Source of the DNA: an uncultured Porphyromonas sp.
GTDB taxonomy: Bacteria > Bacteroidota > Bacteroidia > Bacteroidales > Porphyromonadaceae
Assembly: GCA_902465775.1 (NCBI GenBank)
Contig: CABQOJ010000013.1
Coordinates: forward strand, 1-13,594
Reading direction: 5' to 3'
DNA length: 13,594 nucleotides
Part shown: positions 7,184-13,594 of the stretch, piece by piece
Layout: every line of letters begins with the position of its first letter
Position numbering within the stretch: position 1 is the first letter of the stretch
Program-made: the position numbers and the translations under genes
Notes under the pieces: generated by a model
What the model was told of the DNA's origin: nothing
Seen by the model: only the letters and a program-made list of their open reading frames with translations
Databases searched by the model: none

Positions 7184-7240
7184 ACAGAGCCTCTGCGTTG
7201 TGATGATAAGAGAACCCTATCCACAGCGCAGAGGCTCTGT
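7184..7240. terminator. 14-bp perfect inverted repeat, probable terminator of the delta-60 gene unit
   Basis: ACAGAGCCTCTGCG (7184-7197) pairs perfectly with CGCAGAGGCTCTGT (7227-7240) around a 29-base loop. It lies 34 bp downstream of the stop of the delta-60 gene and upstream of the PgpH-type promoter, where a terminator is expected. There is no T-run after the stem on the minus strand; the plus-strand side is followed by TGTTTCGTT. Alternatives are a processing or stability hairpin, or an operator for the PgpH-type promoter. Confidence 0.5.
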
Positions 7241-7273
7241 TGTTTCGTTAGAGCAGGGTGCTAGGGCTGGGTG

Positions 7274-8746
7274 CTAGAGCTGTACTTTGACCTGCTGAGT
7301 GCCCGTAGCCTGCTTAATGACCATCAGGTAGAGACCCTCCGGGAGCTTGTGAGAGATCATCTCTCCCTCGACTACACTGGGGTAAGTGGCGCATAGGACG
7401 CCGTCACTGCTGTAGAGCGACACTTCAGCACTACTCTCCAGATGATGCAAGCAGAAGTGCCCCTCGCTGACCGCTACCCGCACCGCTGTCATTGCTGCGC
7501 TTGGCGTCTCGACATGCCGAGTGCTCCCAGCTATCTTACAGCGGGTGAAGTACTTCACACTAACCCCGTCAAACTCGGTAAAGAAGCCACTCACGTAGAG
7601 CCAGCCCGCAGGGTCATAGGTGAGCCCTGTGACAATCTGGTTCGGTCCCTTGCCAAAGTCAAAGTCAGTCGTCAGTGCCGCCCCCGTCTTGTCCAGAGCG
7701 TAGACAAAGCTCCGCTTAGGAATCTGAATGTCTCCGCCACCGATTATGATATATTGATCGGTCACGACCAAGCCGTTGATCATATCCTCCGCATCAGGGT
7801 TGGAAAAGTCATACACCTTAAAGCCATCTATGGGCGTCCCGTCCAGATGTAGCGCTGTCATCAGAGGCGTCTTCTGACCGAACGACTCGTAGAAAGAGCC
7901 CGCTACCAGTAGCGTGTCAGCACCCTTCATGGCTAAAGCGCGAGGCCCGCCAAAGTCAAACTTAGGCTTCGCAAAGCTCTCGTCATACTTCCCCTGCGCA
8001 TCAATGTGAAAGAGCCTTTTATTGAGCGGAGAGCCGTTGTATCCATTGATCATGCCACCGAAGTAGATATCTCCCGAGGGAAGAAGCAACGCTCCGTCCA
8101 CATAGGGAGAGCTCTTGAAGTAGATCTCCTTGTCCGTCGGGAGGAAGCTCTCGTCGCGCACGCCTGCAGCGCTAAAGCGGGCAATCAGCGGAGCGAGCTT
8201 GCCGTTGACCCTGTTGAAGCCTCCTAAGACATAGAAGGAGTCATCAGGCGATACCAGGAGCTTGTTGGGCTGTAGATCCCACTTGTACTGACTCGTGTGA
8301 GCCGAGCCATCTAGCGTGAGGACGTTGTCATTCTTGAAGGTTGTATCCAGCGAGCCGTCCTGATTGAGACGTATGATCTGACCCACGGGAGTATCATTGT
8401 ACGTGGTGAAGACGCCGAGTACGAGGATCTTGCCGTCAGACTGTAGCGCTATATGTGTCACCACACCATTGACGCCCGTACCTCCTGCGTTAAAGGAACC
8501 GTCAGCTGATCCATCTGCATTGAGTCGCGTGATACCAGTTACGTCTCGTCCACTCACATACTCGAAGGTACCACCGATGAGTATCTTGCCATCCTTAAGC
8601 GGAATGACCGCCTGCGGATTAGAGTCTAGATCTGGGCGAAAGCTTGTGTCTACTTGCCCATTCTGGAGTTGGTCCTGCGCCGTAGCGCCTAGGGGAAGCC
8701 CTAGACAGAGGCCTAGGACTAGGAATGTGTAGAGAATCTTCTTCAT
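7274..8746 (-). CDS. Exported delta-60 repeat protein with T9SS type A sorting domain
   Basis: 490-aa protein, predicted to be exported across the inner membrane and then carried to the surface or released by the type IX system. Residues 1-23 are a signal peptide (ending ATAQ). From about 27 to 400 there are repeated beta-propeller-like units of the delta-60 (DUF5122) kind: DGKILIGGTFEYVSGRDVTG, LNADGSADGSFNAGG, QSDGKILVLGVFTTYN and LNQDGSLDTTF are clear examples, and later copies are more diverged. Residues 420-490 form a well-preserved T9SS tail with VSLYSSDGVL, LPEGLYLMVI and a final QVKVQL. The ATG lies 12 bp after the stop of the 594-aa gene, with an A/G-rich stretch (AAAGAGAG) just upstream, so the two are probably an operon. 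A 12-bp direct repeat across the stop codon supplies a second in-frame TAG. Molecular function is unknown. Confidence 0.9.
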   Translation of the reverse strand: MKKILYTFLVLGLCLGLPLGATAQDQLQNGQVDTSFRPDLDSNPQAVIPLKDGKILIGGTFEYVSGRDVTGITRLNADGSADGSFNAGGTGVNGVVTHIALQSDGKILVLGVFTTYNDTPVGQIIRLNQDGSLDTTFKNDNVLTLDGSAHTSQYKWDLQPNKLLVSPDDSFYVLGGFNRVNGKLAPLIARFSAAGVRDESFLPTDKEIYFKSSPYVDGALLLPSGDIYFGGMINGYNGSPLNKRLFHIDAQGKYDESFAKPKFDFGGPRALAMKGADTLLVAGSFYESFGQKTPLMTALHLDGTPIDGFKVYDFSNPDAEDMINGLVVTDQYIIIGGGDIQIPKRSFVYALDKTGAALTTDFDFGKGPNQIVTGLTYDPAGWLYVSGFFTEFDGVSVKYFTRCKIAGSTRHVETPSAAMTAVRVAVSEGHFCLHHLESSAEVSLYSSDGVLCATYPSVVEGEMISHKLPEGLYLMVIKQATGTQQVKVQL

Positions 8747-8758
8747 ATCTCTCTTTAT

Positions 8759-10543
8759 CTATAGGTACAACTTCTGAATCCACACACGACCATCCTCAAA
8801 GGTCGCAGCCACTAGGACAGCCCCCTCGGCAGAGACGACATGCTCCGTAGCGGTAGTGGTCGATGCGTAGAGCTGTGTCCCAGCCATATCCCATACGAAT
8901 AGGCTGACTGGTTGCTCTGCAGTAAAGCGGGTCACGCCCTCCTCGGTAGCAACTCGCAGGTCGCTCGGAGCGGCAAGGACAGGTTCGTTGGCTGTCGGCT
9001 TATAGTTTAGCGCGAAGAGAGGCCATAGCACAGGCTCTCCCGTAGTGCGATGCTTGGCCAGCATACCAAAGACGGTCAAGTCGCCAGAAGGGTTGACCTC
9101 CTTATTGGCCAGGAAGAGGAAGGGGAAGAAGTTTTGCATTTTCATCGACACGCCCGTGCTGTCCGTAATGGTGATATCATCTAGCGCCCCAAAGCGATAG
9201 GGCACCTTCGAGTCTGTGCGTGGCTTGATCCTCACGTTCTGTATCGAGACGGGAGCGTACATATTGTATTCCACATTGTCTAGCAGATCCTTGATACTCT
9301 TGGTCGTGCGATTGTCAAACATGAAGGGATGATCCACCTCCTCCAGCGTGCTAGGCGCATCTACTTGAAAGTAGAGATTGTGGTCACGCTCCACCAGTTG
9401 CCCCACGACGCGCTTAGCGAGGAGCGCCTTCTTAGGCGGATTACCATAGATCGGGTCATGTAGCCGAGGGTCAAACATCATAATCCCCTTCTCGCCGTCC
9501 CAGAGCCACTTCTCAGGCGTCATGGGCACCGCCATATTGACCAAAGTCTTCTTGTCAAAGGTCACCTCGTAAAAGCCTCCCACGGGAGCCTGTAGTAGCT
9601 CCTCTAGCGAATGTAGCTGTGTCGCCTCCTTGACCGTGAAGTAGGTCACATGCTCCTCTAGCTCTGAGTACGGTTTCCCCGTGGCTATGTTCATAAAGCG
9701 TAGCCCTATGGTATGCACGCCAGGCTGCAAGTTGCTGTAAGTAATCAGCGAGTCGACCGAGTTCAGCTGCCAGGGCTGCGTGGCGGGCTGATCATCGAGA
9801 CGCGCCTCTATATAAGAATTGCCGTACGATCCCCCTTTGGGGTCTCCCATCATCCAGTCATCACCGAAGGTCAAGATATGGTAGGAGATAGAGCTCTGAG
9901 CTGTCTCAAAGCCACTCCGTATATTGGCTGGGTAGACACGCCAAGGGTTGCGTATGGGAGCGCCCTCGCCCGTATCGTAAAAGGATATGTCATCTAGCAT
10001 GATGCGCCATCCCACACCTTTCGTCTTGTTTGGATCCTTGAAGATAATCCTAAAGCGGAAGGAAGGAGCATCAGGATCCATCCGCTCGTACAGATCGTTC
10101 GTGACCGTCGTGGCGTCAAAGATGATATCCTTCTCCACCCAGCTCTTACCTCCGTCGAAGGACTCCTGAGCAAACCAACTTTTGCCCGCGTTGGAGATTA
10201 GTGCGTCCGTCCACCCTTGGGTATAAGAGACCGCTACTTGTGTCCCACGGATCGGGTCTATCGCTTCGATCATTGCTGGCACGTCGCCTACGTAGCCCGC
10301 CGTCAGCTCAAGCGCCTTCTTGCCAAAGGGTATATTAGCCTTCGGGTCATCGACGATGCGACCGTTGACGATGCGCCAGCGCACCCCTTCGATCTCCACC
10401 GTATCATCCGTAAATGTCTGCACCTCCATCTCCTCAAAGCCCGTCTTATAGTACGGTACAAGAGGCTTGGGTGTCTGTGCCATCACTGGCCATGTCAAGG
10501 TCGCCCCCAGGAGGACGACAAAGAGTAGTAATCTTCGATTCAC
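8759..10543 (-). CDS. Unrecognised exported multidomain protein with T9SS-like tail (GTG start)
   Basis: 594-aa protein I cannot place in a named family. The frame starts at GTG; an in-frame TAA lies two codons upstream, and the first residues already form a signal peptide (1-22, ending VMAQ), so GTG is almost certainly the start. Residues 30-192 look like a beta-sandwich of the concanavalin/choice-of-anchor type (YYKTGFEEME ... ESFDGGKSWVEKDI ... GWRIMLDDISFYD). Residues 200-305 look Ig-like or carbohydrate-module-like (LQPGVHTIGLRF). Residues 305-515 contain two stretches resembling OB-fold modules of Bacteroidota lipoproteins (GFYEVTFDKKTLVNMAVPM; APVSIQNVRI followed by DDITITDSTG). Residues 520-594 resemble a T9SS tail (VSLFVWDMAGTQLY, WIQKLYL) but lack Gly-x-Tyr. 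It is first in the probable operon with the delta-60 gene. Domain calls are by eye and tentative. Confidence 0.85.
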   Translation of the reverse strand: MNRRLLLFVVLLGATLTWPVMAQTPKPLVPYYKTGFEEMEVQTFTDDTVEIEGVRWRIVNGRIVDDPKANIPFGKKALELTAGYVGDVPAMIEAIDPIRGTQVAVSYTQGWTDALISNAGKSWFAQESFDGGKSWVEKDIIFDATTVTNDLYERMDPDAPSFRFRIIFKDPNKTKGVGWRIMLDDISFYDTGEGAPIRNPWRVYPANIRSGFETAQSSISYHILTFGDDWMMGDPKGGSYGNSYIEARLDDQPATQPWQLNSVDSLITYSNLQPGVHTIGLRFMNIATGKPYSELEEHVTYFTVKEATQLHSLEELLQAPVGGFYEVTFDKKTLVNMAVPMTPEKWLWDGEKGIMMFDPRLHDPIYGNPPKKALLAKRVVGQLVERDHNLYFQVDAPSTLEEVDHPFMFDNRTTKSIKDLLDNVEYNMYAPVSIQNVRIKPRTDSKVPYRFGALDDITITDSTGVSMKMQNFFPFLFLANKEVNPSGDLTVFGMLAKHRTTGEPVLWPLFALNYKPTANEPVLAAPSDLRVATEEGVTRFTAEQPVSLFVWDMAGTQLYASTTTATEHVVSAEGAVLVAATFEDGRVWIQKLYL

Positions 10544-10612
10544 TGCTTATCTGGTTTTTAATTAGTGCTATGATAGTAGGGGGCAAGGCTAGTCACCTAT
10601 CTCGTCAAGGAG

Positions 10613-10640
10613 TAGCCCTGCGGTCTCTAGCCGAGGGCTA
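10613..10640. other. Stem-loop upstream of the 594-aa gene
   Basis: TAGCCCT pairs with AGGGCTA, and CGG with CCG inside it after one unpaired base, giving about 10 bp around a TCTCTAG loop. It lies 70-97 bp upstream of the GTG start of the 594-aa gene and could be part of its 5' leader, or a terminator remnant. AAGGTAATAAAAA follows on the plus strand. Confidence 0.4.
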
Positions 10641-10688
10641 AGGTAATAAAAACGCTCCAACCATGCTAGACTCCGCAAATCTCACGAG

Positions 10689-10705
10689 TAACCCGATGCG
10701 GGTTA
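10689..10705 (+). terminator. Compact hairpin, possible terminator
   Basis: TAACCCG and CGGGTTA form a perfect 7-bp stem around a 3-base loop, followed by TTTGTCAGTTTTC on the plus strand. The shape fits an intrinsic terminator with an imperfect T-run, yet no plus-strand gene precedes it in this window. It may be a leader element for minus-strand transcription or a relic. Confidence 0.35.
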
Positions 10706-10774
10706 TTTGTCAGTTTTCAAGGAGGTTAGATCATATTCGAGGCGACTCCATTTGGGCTCCAGCGAGGAATTGCG

Positions 10775-10960
10775 AGATTCCTCGGTAGGCGTTTGGGATC
10801 GCTCAGCGAGGAATGGAAAAATTCTTCGGAACTTTGATTTGCTTCTTCCGAAGTTTCATTTCATTCTTCCGAACTTTTATTTCCCGTCTCCGTGGAGAAA
10901 CTTTGTTTTCCAGTGAGCTATTGGAGATTTTCTCCGTGGAGACTGGTCGCGCTGAACCAA
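10775..10960 (+). repeat. Dispersed composite repeat, copy 3
   Basis: 21-bp units begin at 10821, 10842 and 10863; the second is slightly altered (CTTCTTCCG). The palindrome TCTCCGTGGAGA follows at 10887, then AACTTTGTTTTCCAGTGAG. Related palindrome modules stand about 109 bp upstream (TTCCTCGGTA, 10778) and 44 bp downstream (TCTCCGTGGAGA, 10931), nearly the same spacing as in copy 2. The core 10821-10924 matches 4335-4438 at 100 of 104 positions. This copy sits in the divergent intergenic region and ends about 125 bp before the receptor gene start. Confidence 0.85.
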
Positions 10961-11085
10961 ATAATGTCGCGGGTTTTGCGAGATATCTGGCTCCCCGTGC
11001 GACTTCCGTTGCAACAATTGCCTTATTAAATCGTCTTTAAGGAAACGATACACTAGCACAACTCACCCACACCAGTGTCAAGTAT

Positions 11086-13398
11086 ATGAGTAGCAAGATT
11101 TACCACCATTTACTGGGAGCGATGGCGCTCTTCCTTATCACGGCAGGCGCACTGGCTGCGCAGACCATCACGATCCAGGGGCGAGTGCTCGCTAGTAGCG
11201 ACTCGACTGCGCTCGTCGGAGCTAGCGTCGGGCTATTTGACGATAAGGGTCAGCTCACATCGGGTGTCTCGACGGAGAGCGAGGGGCAGTTTGCCCTACA
11301 GGCTGATCCGCAGGTGGCTAGAGAACTTCGCATCAGTAGTATAGGTTACACGCCGATGACCATCCAGATAGCGGGCGATGCACGAGGGGTGATCGCTCTC
11401 GGCACGCTCTATATGTCGGAGGATAGCCAGCTCCTCGACCAGGTAGTGGTGCAGGGGCAGCGAAGCCGTGTGGACAAGATGCTGCTCTTTCCACAGCAGG
11501 CAGAGTTAGCGCGCAGTCAGGACTTCCTCAGCTTGCTACAGACGATGCAGCTACGAGGTCTGACCATTGACCTGATGAATAAGCAAGCCTCTATCCGTGG
11601 CGGGGAGGTGCAGTGGCAGATAGACGGCGTGCCCCGCACGATACAAGATGTGCAGAGCATAGACCCAAAGCGTATCCTACGCATTGAGTACTCTGACATG
11701 GTCTCGGCACGCTACACCGATCGGGGCATCGGGGGAATCGTCAATGTGATCCTCAAGGAGCGTCTGCAGGGAGGCTCTGTCTGGACGCAGGTTGAGTCGG
11801 CGCTGACGACGGGCTTTGTCAATGGAGCTTTGGGGGCTCGCTACGATCGGGGGCTTCACTCCTTTACGCTCGACTACAACAATGGCTTCCGAGACTACCG
11901 CAAGCGCTTTGCCTACTTAGAGACGAAATACATAGCTCCGCACGAGGAACTGATCCGCACGGAGACACCTGAGGCTAGCCCCTTTGGCTATATGGTTCAG
12001 AACCTTAACCTCTCCTATTTATATAAGCCCAGCGAGCGACAGCAGTTTAGCGCTACGCTACGCAATGAGTTTGTCAATTATCACAGCAACTCTATCTCGC
12101 AAATAGCGCAGAGTGGCAGCGACCCTTTCCATAGGGAGTCTGGCGTCAAGGAACGTAGCTACACGCCGGCACTGGATCTGTACTATGCCAATATGCTGAG
12201 CAATGGGGGCAAGCTGGAGGTGAATCTCGTGGGCTCCTACAGTCACGGCACTCACAGCTTCTCGCTACAGGATCAGATGGCTACGCAGATGCGTGAGGTG
12301 CAGAACGCTGTCGATGTGAGTCGCACGGCGCTCATCGGAGAGGTGGTATACAACCTCCCGTTTAGCAGTCACTTCATGCTCGCCACGGGCTTGCAGCATA
12401 CGACTGCCTACTCGCTCAATAAGTATGTCGAGATGACGGACAATCTGCTGGAAAACAACAGCTACCTCTTTGCCAATGCGCAGGGACAGCTCGGCAAGGT
12501 GCAGTACAGTATCGGTACGGGTGCCAAGCTCTTTGTCGTGCAGGATGCGACCGACCGAAAGAGCTTCGTGCGAAATCAGAGTACGCTCTCGCTTTTCTAC
12601 AGCCCGATCAACCATTTGACGCTCGTCCTCAAGTCTACCTACCTGCCGACGCTCCCCTCGCTGAGTATGCTCTCGCGGGTACAGCAACGTGTGGACGACC
12701 TCATGAGGACGAGTGGCAATCCAGATCTCAAGGCGGCTCAGTCGCTTTACAATCGCTTTGGGGTCTATTACCAGACGAAGCTCTTCACGAGCAATGTAGA
12801 CTTCTCAATAAATAATACGTGGGCACCGATCCTCTGGGATGCGACCTACGATGTGGCTGGCGGTTACTTCCTCAACCGTGCTACGAATGGACGCTTCAAT
12901 CGCCAGTACAGCATCTCTTGGCAGGGTGGACTAAACAATCTGTGGAACTTCCTAACGCTACAGGGGACTGTGCGCTACGATATGTTTCGCACCCACACGG
13001 GTGTCGCCGCCTACCAGCTCAACAGCCTATACTGGAATGCTAGCGTGATGATGAGCTACAAAGGGTGGACGCTCGGCTACGACTATGTCCATCCGCAGTG
13101 GACGCTGTCGGGGCATACGAAGTCTCTGGGCGAGAACTCCTCCCGTCTGATGCTCCTCTACAAGTATCGTGACTGGAGCTTCTATGCGAGCTGTATCTTC
13201 CCCTTTACGCCGCATGGCTCCGAGTATCAGAGCGAGACATTGTCGCCTGTCATACCTAGCACGAGTAGGGTATACATCCTGGACAACCGTAACATGGTAA
13301 CCGTCGGGGTGGCTTGGCGACTGAACTTCGGCAAGCAGCTCCAGCTCATCGACCGCACGCTCCAAAACAGAGACTCCAACGAGAGTGTTGTCAAGTAA
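11086..13398 (+). CDS. TonB-dependent-receptor-like outer-membrane beta-barrel protein
   Basis: 770-aa outer-membrane protein, probably a TonB-dependent transporter or a closely related barrel; the substrate is unknown. Residues 1-25 are a signal peptide (ending ALAAQ). Residues 27-110 form a CarboxypepD_reg-like domain (ITIQGRVLASSDSTALVGAS ... ISSIGYTPMTIQI). LDQVVVQGQR (117-126) resembles the start of a plug or TonB-box region. Residues 127-225 are the plug (IRGGEVQWQIDGVPRTIQDV; GIGGIVNVILKER). From about 226 to 755 alternating aromatic beta-strands form the barrel, of the OMP_b-brl_3 type, closing at VGVAWRLNFG with a short polar tail. It is much shorter than SusC proteins and no SusD-like lipoprotein gene is adjacent, so it looks like a stand-alone receptor. 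The ATG is immediately followed by the signal peptide. Transcription is opposite to all other genes here. Confidence 0.92.
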   Translation: MSSKIYHHLLGAMALFLITAGALAAQTITIQGRVLASSDSTALVGASVGLFDDKGQLTSGVSTESEGQFALQADPQVARELRISSIGYTPMTIQIAGDARGVIALGTLYMSEDSQLLDQVVVQGQRSRVDKMLLFPQQAELARSQDFLSLLQTMQLRGLTIDLMNKQASIRGGEVQWQIDGVPRTIQDVQSIDPKRILRIEYSDMVSARYTDRGIGGIVNVILKERLQGGSVWTQVESALTTGFVNGALGARYDRGLHSFTLDYNNGFRDYRKRFAYLETKYIAPHEELIRTETPEASPFGYMVQNLNLSYLYKPSERQQFSATLRNEFVNYHSNSISQIAQSGSDPFHRESGVKERSYTPALDLYYANMLSNGGKLEVNLVGSYSHGTHSFSLQDQMATQMREVQNAVDVSRTALIGEVVYNLPFSSHFMLATGLQHTTAYSLNKYVEMTDNLLENNSYLFANAQGQLGKVQYSIGTGAKLFVVQDATDRKSFVRNQSTLSLFYSPINHLTLVLKSTYLPTLPSLSMLSRVQQRVDDLMRTSGNPDLKAAQSLYNRFGVYYQTKLFTSNVDFSINNTWAPILWDATYDVAGGYFLNRATNGRFNRQYSISWQGGLNNLWNFLTLQGTVRYDMFRTHTGVAAYQLNSLYWNASVMMSYKGWTLGYDYVHPQWTLSGHTKSLGENSSRLMLLYKYRDWSFYASCIFPFTPHGSEYQSETLSPVIPSTSRVYILDNRNMVTVGVAWRLNFGKQLQLIDRTLQNRDSNESVVK

Positions 13399-13415
13399 CC
13401 CGAGGCGCGTATTTT

Positions 13416-13441
13416 CCACTCCAAAATGCAATTTGGAGTGG
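13416..13441 (+). terminator. Stem-loop after the receptor gene
   Basis: CCACTCCAAA and TTTGGAGTGG form a perfect 10-bp stem with a 6-base loop (ATGCAA), starting 18 bp past the receptor stop codon. There is no T-run on the plus strand after it; TTTT precedes the stem. It is the first of three hairpins in a row and probably contributes to transcript termination or 3' stability. Confidence 0.6.
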
Positions 13442-13504
13442 AGCTCGCCCTGCTCCGGACGCCCCCTCCTCTCCTAGGAGGGCGGGAGGAGCAGGTAGCG
13501 AGCT
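13442..13504. other. Long GC-rich compound hairpin
   Basis: AGCTCGC (13442-13448) pairs with GCGAGCT (13498-13504), and CCTGCTCC (13449-13456) with GGAGCAGG (13488-13495), separated only by a 2-base bulge (TA). Inside, CCCTCCT and AGGAGGG form a further stem. The whole 63-base segment can fold into a single long rod. It may be part of a termination region or an untranslated structural RNA element. Confidence 0.5.
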
Positions 13505-13513
13505 GCCGAGACG

Positions 13514-13544
13514 AAAAAAGGGACGATGCGCTCACCGTCCCTTT
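13514..13544 (-). terminator. Intrinsic terminator, best fit for a leftward transcript
   Basis: AAAGGGACG (13517-13525) pairs with CGTCCCTTT (13536-13544). On the minus strand the stem is followed by TTTTTT, the classic intrinsic terminator layout, which implies a leftward gene beyond the right end of the window. On the plus strand only TTT follows, so it may also act weakly for the receptor gene. Confidence 0.65.
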
Positions 13545-13557
13545 AAGGTTAATGCAG

Positions 13558-13565
13558 TATATTTG
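13558..13565 (+). promoter_or_regulatory. Possible -7 box near the window end
   Basis: TATATTTG matches the Bacteroidota TAnnTTTG consensus on the plus strand in an AT-rich stretch. No -33 box is seen at the usual spacing, and the downstream gene is outside the window. It conflicts somewhat with the leftward terminator just before it. Confidence 0.25.
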
Positions 13566-13594
13566 CTGTGGAAACAAAAACTTAGCTATATACA

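Larger units (their letters stand above)
10544..11085. other. Divergent gene-free region between the T9SS cargo pair and the receptor gene
   Basis: This 542-bp stretch separates divergently transcribed genes and should contain promoters for both. I found no exact TAnnTTTG box for either; on the minus strand TAGCCTTG (10584-10591) is one base off but has no correctly spaced -33 element. The region contains two hairpins (10613-10640 and 10689-10705) and copy 3 of the dispersed composite repeat. The open frames crossing the repeat (10813-11040 plus, 10877-11059 minus) have no recognisable domains and I do not call them genes. Confidence 0.6.

Noticed and set aside
7442..7852. 136-codon plus-strand frame
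   Set aside because: It lies wholly antisense inside the delta-60 gene and its translation has no domain or signal sequence.
10687..10710. Similarity to 13394-13415 (AGTAACCCGA ... GCG ... ATTT)
   Set aside because: The match is short and imperfect and includes the receptor stop codon at the second place. It may be chance or convergent hairpin sequence.
10775..10960. MITE or insertion sequence
   Set aside because: No terminal inverted repeats, target-site duplication or transposase could be identified; only the term dispersed repeat is supported.
12265..12687. 140-codon minus-strand frame, and a 134-codon one at 13027-13431
   Set aside because: Both are antisense shadows of the receptor gene, whose reading frame has clear family features.

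Overview
The window looks like chromosomal DNA from a Bacteroidota bacterium, most likely a Porphyromonas-type species. This rests on surface proteins with T9SS-like C-terminal sorting domains, BspA/internalin-type leucine-rich repeat proteins, a CarboxypepD_reg-plus-plug outer-membrane receptor, a Bacteroidota-type -7 promoter box (TAnnTTTG) and moderate GC. The genus is an inference; no rRNA or other marker is present. I see no tRNA, rRNA, CRISPR array or transposase.

Layout from left to right. (1) 104-4081, minus strand: two paralogous exported LRR proteins, 3 bp apart and probably co-transcribed. The upstream gene (1400-4081) carries a BspA-type LRR module fused in front of a complete copy of the architecture seen in the downstream gene (104-1396). 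(2) 4082-4516: gene-free, holding a composite dispersed repeat. (3) 4517-7131, minus strand: a 7TM-HD (PgpH-type) phosphodiesterase, predicted to act on c-di-AMP, overlapping shikimate kinase (aroK) by 4 bp. A consensus -7 promoter box and a 14-bp inverted repeat lie just upstream. (4) 7274-10543, minus strand: two exported proteins with T9SS-like tails, 12 bp apart: an unrecognised 594-aa protein and a delta-60-repeat protein. (5) 10544-11085: a divergent gene-free region with two hairpins and a second near-identical copy of the dispersed repeat. (6) 11086-13398, plus strand: a 770-aa TonB-dependent-receptor-like outer-membrane protein, followed by three consecutive stem-loops.

Four of the seven genes encode predicted secreted or surface proteins with T9SS-like tails and a fifth is an outer-membrane receptor, so this is largely a cell-envelope region around a small housekeeping/signalling operon.

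The most unusual feature is a composite intergenic element present three times in the same orientation (about 1-92, 4290-4470, 10775-10960). It has two or three tandem 21-bp units centred on TTCNGAA, followed and flanked by modules containing an imperfect CTCCGTGGAG palindrome. Two copies match at 100 of 104 positions over their core. The element stays open on both strands; the minus strand reads as lysine/arginine-rich heptads. It could be a phased protein-binding array, a non-autonomous dispersed repeat, or a family of tiny ORFs.
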